A DNA stretch of 64,000 nucleotides from Fratercula arctica (taxonomy: Eukaryota > Chordata > Aves > Charadriiformes > Alcidae): contig CANTUZ010000011.1 of the NCBI GenBank assembly GCA_947846985.1, positions 28,205,589-28,269,588 of the forward strand, in the 5' to 3' direction. This document shows, in pieces, positions 25,244-35,177 of this stretch. Below the pieces are notes generated by a model. It made no database searches. It saw only the letters and a program-made list of their open reading frames with translations, and was not told where the DNA came from. How positions within the stretch are numbered: the stretch's first letter is position 1; every line of letters starts with the position of its first letter. A program made the translations under genes and the position numbers.

Positions 25244-27848
25244 TGTGTGCACAAGTGGACCCAACAAAACATTTCACCTCTATTTGTGACACAGAGGGGG
25301 ATGAGGGACTTGCGGAGAAAATTAGCGCATGGTAAGAGAATGACATGTATGCATTAACAGTTTTGGCAGCCTTTAATCAACACTTTTGACAGCAGAGCCG
25401 TTCGGTCTAACGGCTTGTGCTTTGAGGAGCAACAATCTCCAGCACCTGAAAATCACAACCCTCCAGTGACCCCATGTTTTGACGGCAGCACTTCCTCCTC
25501 CCTTCAAGTATTGGAGTACAAACGGTCTTAAAACTGGGGTGTTTTTTATTAAGAATTTTTCTAAAGGAAGACAACATTTGGGGGCCAAAATGTGAGCTCT
25601 TTGTTATAAATAAAAAAAGGCTCTTTCTGCCTTTATAGGGAGGGTGTGATTCAATGTGCCCATTGTATAACCCCATTTAACCATCAAAAATGTTGCTGAG
25701 AACTAAAAGATAAAATATAGATCTACCGTTCATTTTTTCCCCCACTTGATCTTTTGTGTTTGATCATAAATGCACATTGTGAAAAGATGTCTTATACCTC
25801 CAAGCTAAACACTGTTTGCTACTCATTAGTGATTTATAAATGATATTTTCTCCCTGGTGACATATCTTTTGATATGATTCTCTAATAATAACATCCACCA
25901 ATATTAAAATAAGAACATCCCCATGTATTGTGATCACCTTCAACCACATTTCCTCACTAAAATTAAATTTTAGCACACCAACTGATATTGTATGCATATA
26001 TTTGTCTACCATCATTATAAATCTCCTAAGGGTCTCTATAAAATGATAGTTTTGCCTCTTTGCAGTAATTCTACCTAATGCTCCAAAGCAAGAAACTAAT
26101 TACATGCTGACTTTTCACTAACTTTGATCTTTCAAAACCCGTACTCTGAAGTTTCTATAGGTAATCAAATAATTACAATACACTAAGTGGGATGAAATTA
26201 GCCATCACCTTTTTTTCTCTAAATAGCATTAACTTTTTTTACAAATAAACATTTAATTTTAAAATATTAATTTTTCAGTAGCTCGCTATTTATGATATCC
26301 CAATATATAAGTTTTCATATGTAAGATTTCAAAGTAAAATCCAATTATATGCACTAATATTTATAACAAATGCCTTATTCTAACACAAAGAGTTTCAGTG
26401 GAAGGAGCTCTGCTAAGAATTCTTGAAAAATATGTTTAAGGAAGGCCAAGGATAAACGATAGTGGTGTTAGGAAATTACTGATATTTCTCAAGGGAATCT
26501 TTGAGTCTCTCGAAAAAATTACCTCATTTGTATTTTCCCAATGAATTGGTATGATATTTCCTGTAAGAAAAATTGAAAACAATTGTTGCTTTCAGTTGAA
26601 CTCTATTGCTATAGAAAAAGAATACCTTGGATTTCCTCTTTGAAAAATATAAGTTTAGCTGAGTTTTATTTTCCAGCGTAATCGTAAGAAAGTTTGGGTT
26701 TTTTTTAAAAGAAAGCAAGTATCACAGGCTTCTTAGACAACAGAAGAATAACTGTGCAGTTGGATGTTTTTTCCCTTTATACTTTCAACCTGCTATTTTA
26801 GCTCAGCAGCAAAACCATAAAATCTTCCCATCCGAAATGCCATGGCCTCTTCCCTGCGATTCTTGCGCACAAATGAAGACAAATACGAATTCCAAATTGC
26901 ACAAAGACGACCTGCCTCTGCCTCTCGTCAGGGTCTGCGCTGACATTTCCTCACTTGCGGCCGTGCCCCTGGCTGCCACGAGGTCCGGCTCACACCCCAG
27001 AGAGGCCATGAGGAGCTGAATTAACTGTCTTTCACGCTTCCATCCATGCTTCCATACCTTACTGCAAGGAAGGGACTACTCGGCATGAGGAAGGGTGACA
27101 AAACATGGCCCTACATGAAAACACCTCTCCTGGAATGAGCACTTTGACTGAAAGCTGGGCTCCAAGATGATGCCTGGGCAGTGTTTGCGTGCTGGGAGGG
27201 GAAGAGGGATGCGATGTGGTAAATATCAAACCACGGCTGCAGTTCCTGAGGCGAGTGGTGGCCACAGGGCCGTGCTGTGGGTTGGAGTGGGTGGTTGCTC
27301 ACTGCAGCACCCAGAACCTGGTGCCTGGCGCTCGCTGGAGCACCAGGGTAAAAGATGCAGCGTTTTGTCCTTTCCCTGCAGTTTCCTGCACACACCGGCT
27401 CCCACGAGCCCAGCCCCAAGGCTGGAATACGTCCTACTCCAGCACACAGCCTCCCTGGGAAAGCGGGCAACCCAAACCTGTGACTTTGGGAGCACTGAAG
27501 CGTCCCCATGGTGGAAGCGGCTGGGTGGCTTTGCAGATGACTCAGCAGCGCCGAAAGGAACAGGCCTCTACCTTTACTGCATCCCATCTGTGCACCTTGT
27601 TTGTCTAATAACATTCAAAACCGCAGAAAAATCTGAACACCACATTCACTTTAAAGCTGAATAAACAAAATTTGTTTTGACTTATCATCAATCATGCCAT
27701 GTGATCACAGGGCATATTGTGTGCAAACGGCAGTTGTTTTATCTGGAGCTTCAACCTTTAAAAAATTCAAAACAGTAAAGTTGTTTATTTGACACCGGTC
27801 CTGACCCCCAGACTTTAGCGCTGCATTCTGACAAAGTGAAAGAAAGAA
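25244..27848. other. AT-rich then GC-richer unique DNA, no gene recognised
   Basis: From 26000 to 26800 the sequence is strongly AT-rich with short A and T runs. From 26830 to 27570 it is GC-richer and carries overlapping open frames on both strands (165 and 167 codons). These look like compositional artefacts because neither has a recognisable family and both exist over the same bases. Confidence 0.45.
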
Positions 27849-27912
27849 AACACATTTTGCTTCTTCACTGCTGTGGCATAAAGGAAACCCGACTTCTCGG
27901 GAGACTTTTGAC
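27849..27912 (+). repeat. Diverged direct repeat, copy 1
   Basis: The core CTGTGGCATAAAGGAAA, GACTTCT, GAGA and TTTGACA reappears in the same order at 28648-28712 (CTGTGGCATAAAGGAAA, GACTTCT, GAGAGA, TTTGACT). The copies are about 0.8 kb apart and roughly three-quarters identical by eye. Confidence 0.5.
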
Positions 27913-28647
27913 ACATTCCTTGCATTTGAAATGTACCAATAGGAACTTTATCTTGTTCTTTTTTATTTTTCTAGAAACTAGAGGAAGAAAGGTGTTTACA
28001 TGGTATTGCACATGGTAGCAACTCTCATTATGAGGGTCTGCAGACACACAGTGTGCGCATTTAGCTTTGGGAATTGCATTACTTAAGAGCCCTGTGGTTA
28101 GAAAGATGAATTCAGACAGACAATAAGGAATAACAGTTTGAAAGCCATGCTCATAAGCCGCTTGCACAGATCCAGTTAACAAATGATAGGCTTGCAAATA
28201 TTTTTTCTCGTGAACTAACTTGAAAACTCATTCCAAACTGTTCTTGAAAAAACACAATCTTTTCCCTCCCTTTGTTTCCTCCATCAATAAATAGATGTGA
28301 AGAGATTGCAACACAGTACCTGTATCTCATTTTGTGTCTACATGTGTATCTGTGTCTCTGGAAGAGAAAGAGCATAGTTTTGTCTTCAAACACCAGGAAT
28401 GACAGAGCACCCAGAAAGGCTGCAGATCACTGAATAATATGTAGCCATTAAGTATGATAATGAAAGTTTCCTTCTTTTTTTAAACCTCTAAAATTAACAT
28501 CATAATTCTCATCTAAGAATGAAGAGCAATTACACATCAGGAACACCTAAAGCTTTCACTCCACTCTGTACAGGCAGTTTTGTGCTACTTTAACTTCACC
28601 GTACTGAGGACAAACTTTCAAATTCATCATATGGCCCTGAAAAAAAC

Positions 28648-28712
28648 TTAAACGCATTCTGCTGTTTAACTCCTGTGGCATAAAGGAAAATTGACTTCTG
28701 GAGAGATATTTG
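28648..28712 (+). repeat. Diverged direct repeat, copy 2
   Basis: Partner of 27849-27912. The shared 17-base block CTGTGGCATAAAGGAAA is exact; the rest has drifted. Either an old local duplication or two fragments of one unrecognised dispersed repeat. Confidence 0.5.
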
Positions 28713-28943
28713 ACTTACCCCTTCTGTATGACAGGAGAAGGACCAGGACTGATTTCTTCTCCAGACTTCCTATTTTATCTTGGATAAGTCTATTCAATTC
28801 TGTTTCCTCACATTTTAAAGATGATAAAAAGTAATAATTAACTTCCAAATAAAGATGGAGTGATACTATCTAGTGTAATGTTTTTAAAGTGGTTTGAAGT
28901 CCCCAGTTACAGGAATATAAGAGGTACCATAAATGTTCTCAAG

Positions 28944-29150
28944 GCAAGGCTTGCTGGGCTAAGTAATGTCTTTTATTGGATCAACTGATATATTTGAAAA
29001 AAAATAGACCTGCTTTTGGGCACATGCAGGTTTGCTGCTTCCGTTTCAGCTCTGAAGAAGAACCTGTATAACCACATCTGTTGGTCTAATAAGGGATATT
29101 ACATGCGAACCTTGTTCTCTTCCAAGTCTGGACCGTGTAAACTTCAACAA
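28944..29150 (+). repeat. Ancient amniote repeat end in inverted pair
   Basis: The right part reads CTCTGAAGAAGAACCTGTAT, then TGTTGGTCTAATAAGGGATA, then GAACCTTGTTCTCT. This follows a widespread amniote repeat 3' end that contains CTGAAGAAGAGCTCTGTGTA and TTGGTCCAATAAAAGATATT. The left part (28953-28986) contains the opposite orientation, AATGTCTTTTATTGGATCAA. The two arms form an imperfect inverted repeat of about 25 bp with a spacer near 90 bp. The family name is uncertain. Confidence 0.55.
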
Positions 29151-29548
29151 AGCTGTTTCTGCAACATAAATAATCTGTGCCAGGGTCTGTGCAATCTCAT
29201 AGACTGCCTCTGGGAGTGACCAGCGTTGGACACTTTAGAGGCAGGTGAAAGAGTGCTTATGTGGCATGCAGTGCGGAATAACTGGCTCATCAGAGCTTTC
29301 TACTTACTATTGCCAGTGAACGGTCTACCTATTTTCTTTCTACTTGATCTTTCCCCTCACTTTTTAAAGTTGATGCTCATTTGCTTTTCAAATTCTTATG
29401 CATGGTTCCATCCTAGGTTTCATTTACCATGGTTTACATGAAGTCCCTGGGGAATAAGCCTTAATGTCAACCGGTTGGCACAAATAACCTCGTGAACTCA
29501 TCAGTCTAATCCCACTGATTTGTTTTTATCTTCCTGCTCTCCCTTCAG

Positions 29549-29635
29549 TGCATCACCCTGTTACTGTATTGAGTGACTGCCACAGAAATGCCGTCCATCC
29601 ACAGCAAGTGTATTGCTGGAACTTTGTCCAACGGG
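29549..29635 (+). other. Exon-like segment with ATG
   Basis: A strong pyrimidine tract and CAG (29521-29548) precede 87 nt. These contain a stop in frame, then ATG at 29588 opening 16 codons (MPSIHSKCIAGTLSNG), and end GGG before donor GTAAGG at 29636. The shape is that of a 5' coding exon with a short untranslated leader. A second small segment bounded by CAG and GTGAGT follows at 29766-29787. No known protein is recognised, and no downstream exons were linked. It could be a non-coding RNA exon or chance. Confidence 0.2.
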
Positions 29636-29765
29636 GTAAGGAGCAAAGCCACTTATGAAACAGAATAGGGGAAAAAAAGAAAGAAAAAGAAAACAGACCT
29701 CATTCCCTCAAGACCAAGAGTCTTAATTTCTTCTTTCTTTCCTTTGTGCTGCCCTCGGGAGGCAG

Positions 29766-29787
29766 GGAAGGAGCGAGGCTATGGAAG
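29766..29787 (+). other. Exon-like micro-segment
   Basis: These 22 nt lie between a CAG preceded by a long T/C tract (29725-29765) and a consensus GTGAGT donor at 29788. It could follow 29549-29635 across a 130 nt intron. Very small and unsupported by homology. Confidence 0.12.
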
Positions 29788-32519
29788 GTGAGTTGTATTT
29801 CTGCCATAAGTTGGAAGAAGCTCTATTCAAGATAATGACACGCTGTTGGTGTAAGTTGAGTTAGGATCAAGTCAGACCCACAGAGAGTCTCCGTTCCTCC
29901 TCCCCACAGATTGGTGTGCAGTTAATTGTATTTGGATGAATAATTCTAATAAAGATGTGACCTTTAATGCCAATTGGTGGTTTTAATTCTGATTCATAAT
30001 CAGTCACCTCAGTGTGATCCCTTCTCATGTGTGAGCAGCAGTGAGGCCACTGTGCATATTTACACACAAAAAACAAATATGGGCCCAGGGAGGCATCCCA
30101 TGGGGTGAATGCATATATTGCAGATCTTAAAAAGAGATTTGTACATTACTGGATTCTGAAGCGAATAAAAGTGCATAAATTCCTAAGAATCAAAGATAAG
30201 TCAAAGGGAAAAAAAGGCATTCACAAGTAGAAAGCAACCCCCATAGCTCATGAATAGCCTAATTATGAGAGAGCCCCACAGGCAAATGCAAAGTTACCAA
30301 CACAATTGCCTTTAGAGCTCACAGAGGGGTCAGACGCTACCCTCAGAATATTATCTTCTGTAGCACAGCACCTGGGTGATGTACTTTACAGTGCCATTCA
30401 AAAATCACACCGAGGGACAGTCCGAGGAGGTAAGAGCTGACAGAAACTCAACATGGACATTGCTGTAATGCTGGTACATTTGAGGATCACATCTCACTGT
30501 GAAGCTTCTCTTGACACAAACACTCTCAAAACTGATGCAACTTCTCTTCCTGAAATTCTCTGTCACATCCATAAGTAAAAGGCTCCTTGTGGCCTTCAGA
30601 ACATGATAATGGTGAGAGGCACAGTGTAGATATCATCATGTGGTAGGAAGACTTTGTGATGCTGGAGGTGCCACCTACCTGCCAAGATACAAACCCCTGG
30701 TTTTCTCAATTTCATGAAAGCAGAAGCAAGTTTTATCTGCCACCTACCATGCAGCAGAAAGCACTAGTTCATCTTGGAGTTAAAAGTATGCTTGGAACTG
30801 TAATGGCAATTCCATTTCTTGGCCAAACAAGTTTCAGCAAAATTTTTAACATACTCCTAAACCATCTGGAGTCAATGATATGCAAGAAATGGCCACAGAA
30901 GTGAAGGGTACTGAAGAAAGGTGCCCAGGCATAGAGACTTCGGCTCAAAAGGAAAAGAACAAGAAATAAGCTTTGCCTGCCATCCACGGACCTCAACTTT
31001 CTTTTCAAATACAGTCTGATCTGATACAGGCTGCTCTTTGCCTTCCTCATTTGCTCCAGCCAGCATGAGTTCTGCTCTCGCTCCCACTCCCATCTTCTCT
31101 TCAACCTCCCTTTCCACAGGCTCTGACAATAGGAGTTTGCTTTGGGAAGTTTGGTCCTTGCTTTACTTCCATGGCTGCACCAACCAAGCTGTGACCACCT
31201 GGCTCTGCTGATAAGAGTATGCAGAGTAAATACGACTGTATGAAGAGTTTGGCTGTTTTTTACTACTTCTCTCTTTATAGAAATGCCCTTCATAGCCTCA
31301 GCGCTCAAGTCATTATGCTTGTCTCCAGATCACTTAACAGGGCTCATCTCTTTTACAATGCTAAGAAGTACCACCTGCTAATTAAAGGTACAATACGGTC
31401 TCTTTAAATCCTTCTCACATTTAATATCACAGGTATATTCATGTGCTTAAAGGATATAGGTACACTTACATTTCTGTGTGTTTCTACCTCTCTTTAGATA
31501 CTGCTTTTTTGCCTGAGACTATGAACATCCAATTGATGGCCTGCCCTGCACTCACGAATGCAAGGAAAGGAGAGAAATCCTGTCTGTAGCCGTGTCCCTT
31601 GCATGTTTGTGTGTACAGGTATGTCTGCAACGCAGGAGTGGAGAGAGAACAAAGGCACTTTTTGATCTGCCTCAATAGTATATAATGTACCAATCAGTGA
31701 TGTGAACCTGCTTTAAGGGGCTGTAACCTCTTGTAGCTGAACACACCCGAGATTACAAAAAGCTAAACGCTCAGTTCATCCCTATCGTACTCGGGGGGCA
31801 AGACAGGAGCACGCTGACATTACTCTGTGATCAGTGAAAATGCACAGGGCTGTCCCGGGATCCAGCGCAGTGCTGCTCGTCCCTTTTGTATACCACAGTA
31901 GAAATGTCGTTCTGGATTAGCGGTTCATTAGGAGGAGTTCAGGATGGGAGGATGTGAAAAGGCAGAAGAAAAACCTTATCAGTTGAAAATGGAGCTTGCT
32001 AAGCTTATGAACAGAATAATGTAATGCATTTTACTGCAATAGCAGGCTGGAGATTTCTGCTTCATGGTCCTAGAATTCCTAAACATAAGTATAAAGTTAT
32101 CTCTTTATTTTCACTTATTAAAGAAGACCCATTTATCCTATTAGACTATAGCCTGTTTTCCTATTTGCTGTGTTGAGATCCAGGAGCATCGTATGGTTTT
32201 GAAATAGGTGGTTTAATTGGATTCAGAATTCATTTCTCTCAGAGAGAATCTAGACTGAGTCAGTATATGTGGTTTTAACTAAAATAATATTTTGTTAGAA
32301 TCTAATACGGTGTTAATACCCATATGAGACAGGGTAATACCATTCAGTGTTCATCTTAATTAACTAACATTAACTATCATTAGACTTTTATATGGTACAA
32401 TGCACATTACTCCATAACTTCAACACAGATCACATACAGCTAGATTATAATGCATAATATCAATCATGGTTTTCTCCAGGCTTTCTTAGCACCTTGCTTT
32501 GATTTTAAAAGTTAAGGTC
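29788..32519. other. Unique DNA, no gene recognised
   Basis: Contains the longest open frame of the window (30769-31308, reverse, 179 codons), which has no recognisable domain and no clear coding character. No repeats of note. Confidence 0.45.
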
Positions 32520-32590
32520 AATGTTAAGTGTTACACTTCAGCTGAAAAAGTTAAAATCAATGTTAATTAACAATGTTAATTAAATGTTAA
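32520..32590. promoter_or_regulatory. Cluster of AATGTTAA / GTTAAT motifs
   Basis: AATGTTAA occurs at 32520, 32559, 32572 and 32583, and GTTAATTAAC at 32563-32572 is close to the palindromic site of HNF1-type homeodomain factors (GTTAAT-N-ATTAAC). It may be a factor-binding cluster or a degenerate short repeat in AT-rich DNA. Confidence 0.22.
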
Positions 32591-33358
32591 TCAGTTAAAT
32601 GAAAGCATTTTTCATCCATTTCCCCGATAAATTGTGGTCAGGTAATCTTGCATACATTGTTTCAGATGTCATACGAATATGTCATCACCCTTGGGATGAC
32701 TAGGAGGGAAGTCCAAGACAACCATTCTTGCAAAGATAAAACAAATTGCTTATCTCAGTACAAAGGCAACTAAATTGCCCTGGAAATCCAGACTCATGAA
32801 TAGGAAATTAAAGGCACAGCAAGACAATACCACCATTGCTAATCTCGATGGTGACCACAGCAGTATCCTAAACCTGAGGGGTTAGAAGCATTTTGGGTGG
32901 CTGTGAGCCTTGGGCTCCTCAACCGGCCGTGTGGCAACGGGGTCCCTGTGCCTGACTCTAGCAGAGGCAAGAACTGCTAGAATAACCTTCATGTGCACTG
33001 AGGAGGTGTCTGACCGTATCAGCAGCCACACGCTGATCAGACATCGGCACTCAGAGGCTGCACTGCTCCAGCAAGTGTATAGAGCAGGGCAGGCAAATAG
33101 GGAAAATCTGTTCAGCTCACCCAGGATCCTGGGAGGGTGGTGGGAGCTCAGCCCCGGCTGCTGCCGCTTGCTTGTTCCAGGGACATGGACTAACCAGGGG
33201 AAGAGGAGGTTTGGTAGGATGGCAAACCTGCGTTTCAGCCTCATCACTAACTTCTGTGGTGCTGAGCTGCAGCACAGCATAAAGCATCCTACACACCGTC
33301 AGCGCCAGAAATGGTCCACTGTCAACTAAACATCCATAGAGCTGAAGACACATGAAGA
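32591..33358. other. Unique DNA before the 125 bp duplication
   Basis: Open frames on both strands near 32880-33330 are not recognisable. No transposon features. Confidence 0.45.
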
Positions 33359-33483
33359 CACAGAGACCCAAATCTGCCTACAAAGGGGATTTTAGGTGCC
33401 TGCTGTTGCACAGCTGTCGGTGCTCTGCCATATGGCAAAATCGACAACACTGAAGTTAGGTCTCTAGTCCCTTGTATATCCAG
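33359..33483 (+). repeat. Dispersed direct duplication, copy 1 (125 bp)
   Basis: The 125 bases are co-linear with 35053-35177 without gaps and differ at two positions (98.4% identity). Both copies start CACAGAGACCCAAATCTGCC and end CCCTTGTATATCCAG. Identity stops sharply at both ends. There is no octamer, poly-A tail or evident target-site duplication, so it is not an obvious retrotransposon copy. Internal TTTAGGTGCC and AAGTTAGGTCTC resemble motifs of old amniote repeats. Confidence 0.95.
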
Positions 33484-35052
33484 GGAAAAAGCTAGTAAGA
33501 AGTAACTCGGGTCCCACAGAGCTGACAACGTAAAAGGAAGGGACGGATGGCAGATGTGCTTTTAGTACCATTTGAAAGCAATGAGTACATGCAACTGGGC
33601 AGGCTCGCCCAAAATAATAAGAAAAAAAATAGAATCTTGTAGTTTAACCATAAATCCCTGTTCTGGCACATTTGCCTGGTCAGGTCTGTAGCCTGGCGCA
33701 CACACTCCACCACACCAGCTTCTCCAAGTAGTAGTTGTTAGCATGCCTATAAATCACCCATTTGCCACTTGTTATAAAGACGAGCCCTTTTCTCTCAATC
33801 TAGTCATAAATCTAGCTGTCAAATTTCTAGAGCACTTGATGTCTACACATTAAACAACAATGTAGATAATGAATAATAGCAATTTGGTTTGTCTGTGTTC
33901 TAGCATTCTCCTCGTGTTTCTGGGGGGTGGACATTCATTTTCTTGTGTTGTAACTAAATGCAGTGATTGCCTCCTGGGAAAACAGGGATTTGGGGTTAGT
34001 TCAGTAAAAAATTAGTTATTTCTTTTGTGACTGCAGGTCTTATCTTTGACATTGTGGAATTCAAAGCTGCATGAGGCAACTATCAGCGGCTCATGCACCA
34101 AAGTGGATGGGCATGGGTAGCCCTAAATTATTCCAGTTTAGACATGACTTGACTCCAACCCTATAGCGGTGTGTTTTATGTTAGTTTTTACAAAATATTA
34201 GACAAATAGTTGAAGTAGACAGAATAATTGAAGTGTAAACTGCCATATCATGAATTTATCATGTGAGCAGGCAGTCTAATATATGTTCCTAAAGCTCACA
34301 ATAGTTTTCATTCAAGTTCAAAAATACTGTATATAGTATTGGACCTGATCTATATATAGAGAGAGATATATGTATACAGCGTATATATATAAATATGCAC
34401 TATTGTGTATAATGTATATGTATTACAGACTGGGAAATTTTAAGCAAGACACAGTTCTTCAAATGCCTTAAAGATATTGCTTACAATTAATTGGGTTTGA
34501 AATTTGTGCTCCAGCTGGATTTCAGTCAAACCCACAGTCCCTTGCATGTTACTAAGATGGTTCTTTTGGCTGAGAACTAGGGATCTACCCTGTCATGTAG
34601 AAAATCTATTTAAAAAATAAAATAATAAAGCAGTGACATAATTGACTGTGGATATCAGCATTTTGCATGCCAGTGGAAATCAATATCTTAACTGTGGTTC
34701 CACTTTGAAAAAGGTCCATATAAATATATTGTGCCCTCCTCATCAGATCTGTCTGGCTCTGTGTCCAGGGAGACAACTCTTGTTTCTGCTGATCAAGTAT
34801 TATCCCTTCCCTTGTCTTTTCCTTCAATTAGTACTGAAAAGAAAATGCAAGTAAAGAAAATCTAGGACTTCTACAAATTCCCTGTGGGTGATGGCTCTCT
34901 GGTAAGTCCATCAGAGTGGTTCAGTTTGGCCTGATGTGAACATCAAGTGAAACTTCGGTGCTGCGCTGGCTGTTGGAAAAGAGGAAAAGAAGGCTATATT
35001 GTACCTCTGAAGAGCTTTGCGTCGTCAGCTTTCTTTGCAGAATCTCTTTTGG
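33484..35052. other. Spacer between the two 125 bp copies, no gene
   Basis: Unique AT-rich sequence containing a TA-rich microsatellite at 34327-34425. No exon or transposon recognised. Confidence 0.55.
34327..34425. repeat. Imperfect (TA)n / TATG microsatellite
   Basis: Runs of TATATATA, GAGAGA and TATATGTAT alternate over about 100 bp. Simple sequence. Confidence 0.75.
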
Positions 35053-35177
35053 CACAGAGACCCAAATCTGCCTACAAAGGGGATTTTAGGTGCCTGCTGT
35101 TGCACAGCCGTAGGTGCTCTGCCATATGGCAAAATCGACAACACTGAAGTTAGGTCTCTAGTCCCTTGTATATCCAG
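35053..35177 (+). repeat. Dispersed direct duplication, copy 2 (125 bp)
   Basis: Partner of 33359-33483, offset by 1694 bp and in the same orientation. The two differences fall in CAGCCGTAGG (here) against CAGCTGTCGG (copy 1). Flanks are unrelated. The near identity implies a recent copying event or gene conversion, since neutral drift of an old repeat would leave more differences. Confidence 0.95.

Noticed and set aside
27111..27664. Overlapping frames of 165 codons (+) and 167 codons (-)
   Set aside because: Both strands are open over the same GC-richer bases, which indicates few stop triplets because of composition; no family resemblance.
30769..31308. Longest open frame, 179 codons, reverse strand
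   Set aside because: No recognisable domain, irregular composition, no flanking exon or promoter signal; length is within chance for 64 kb scanned in six frames.
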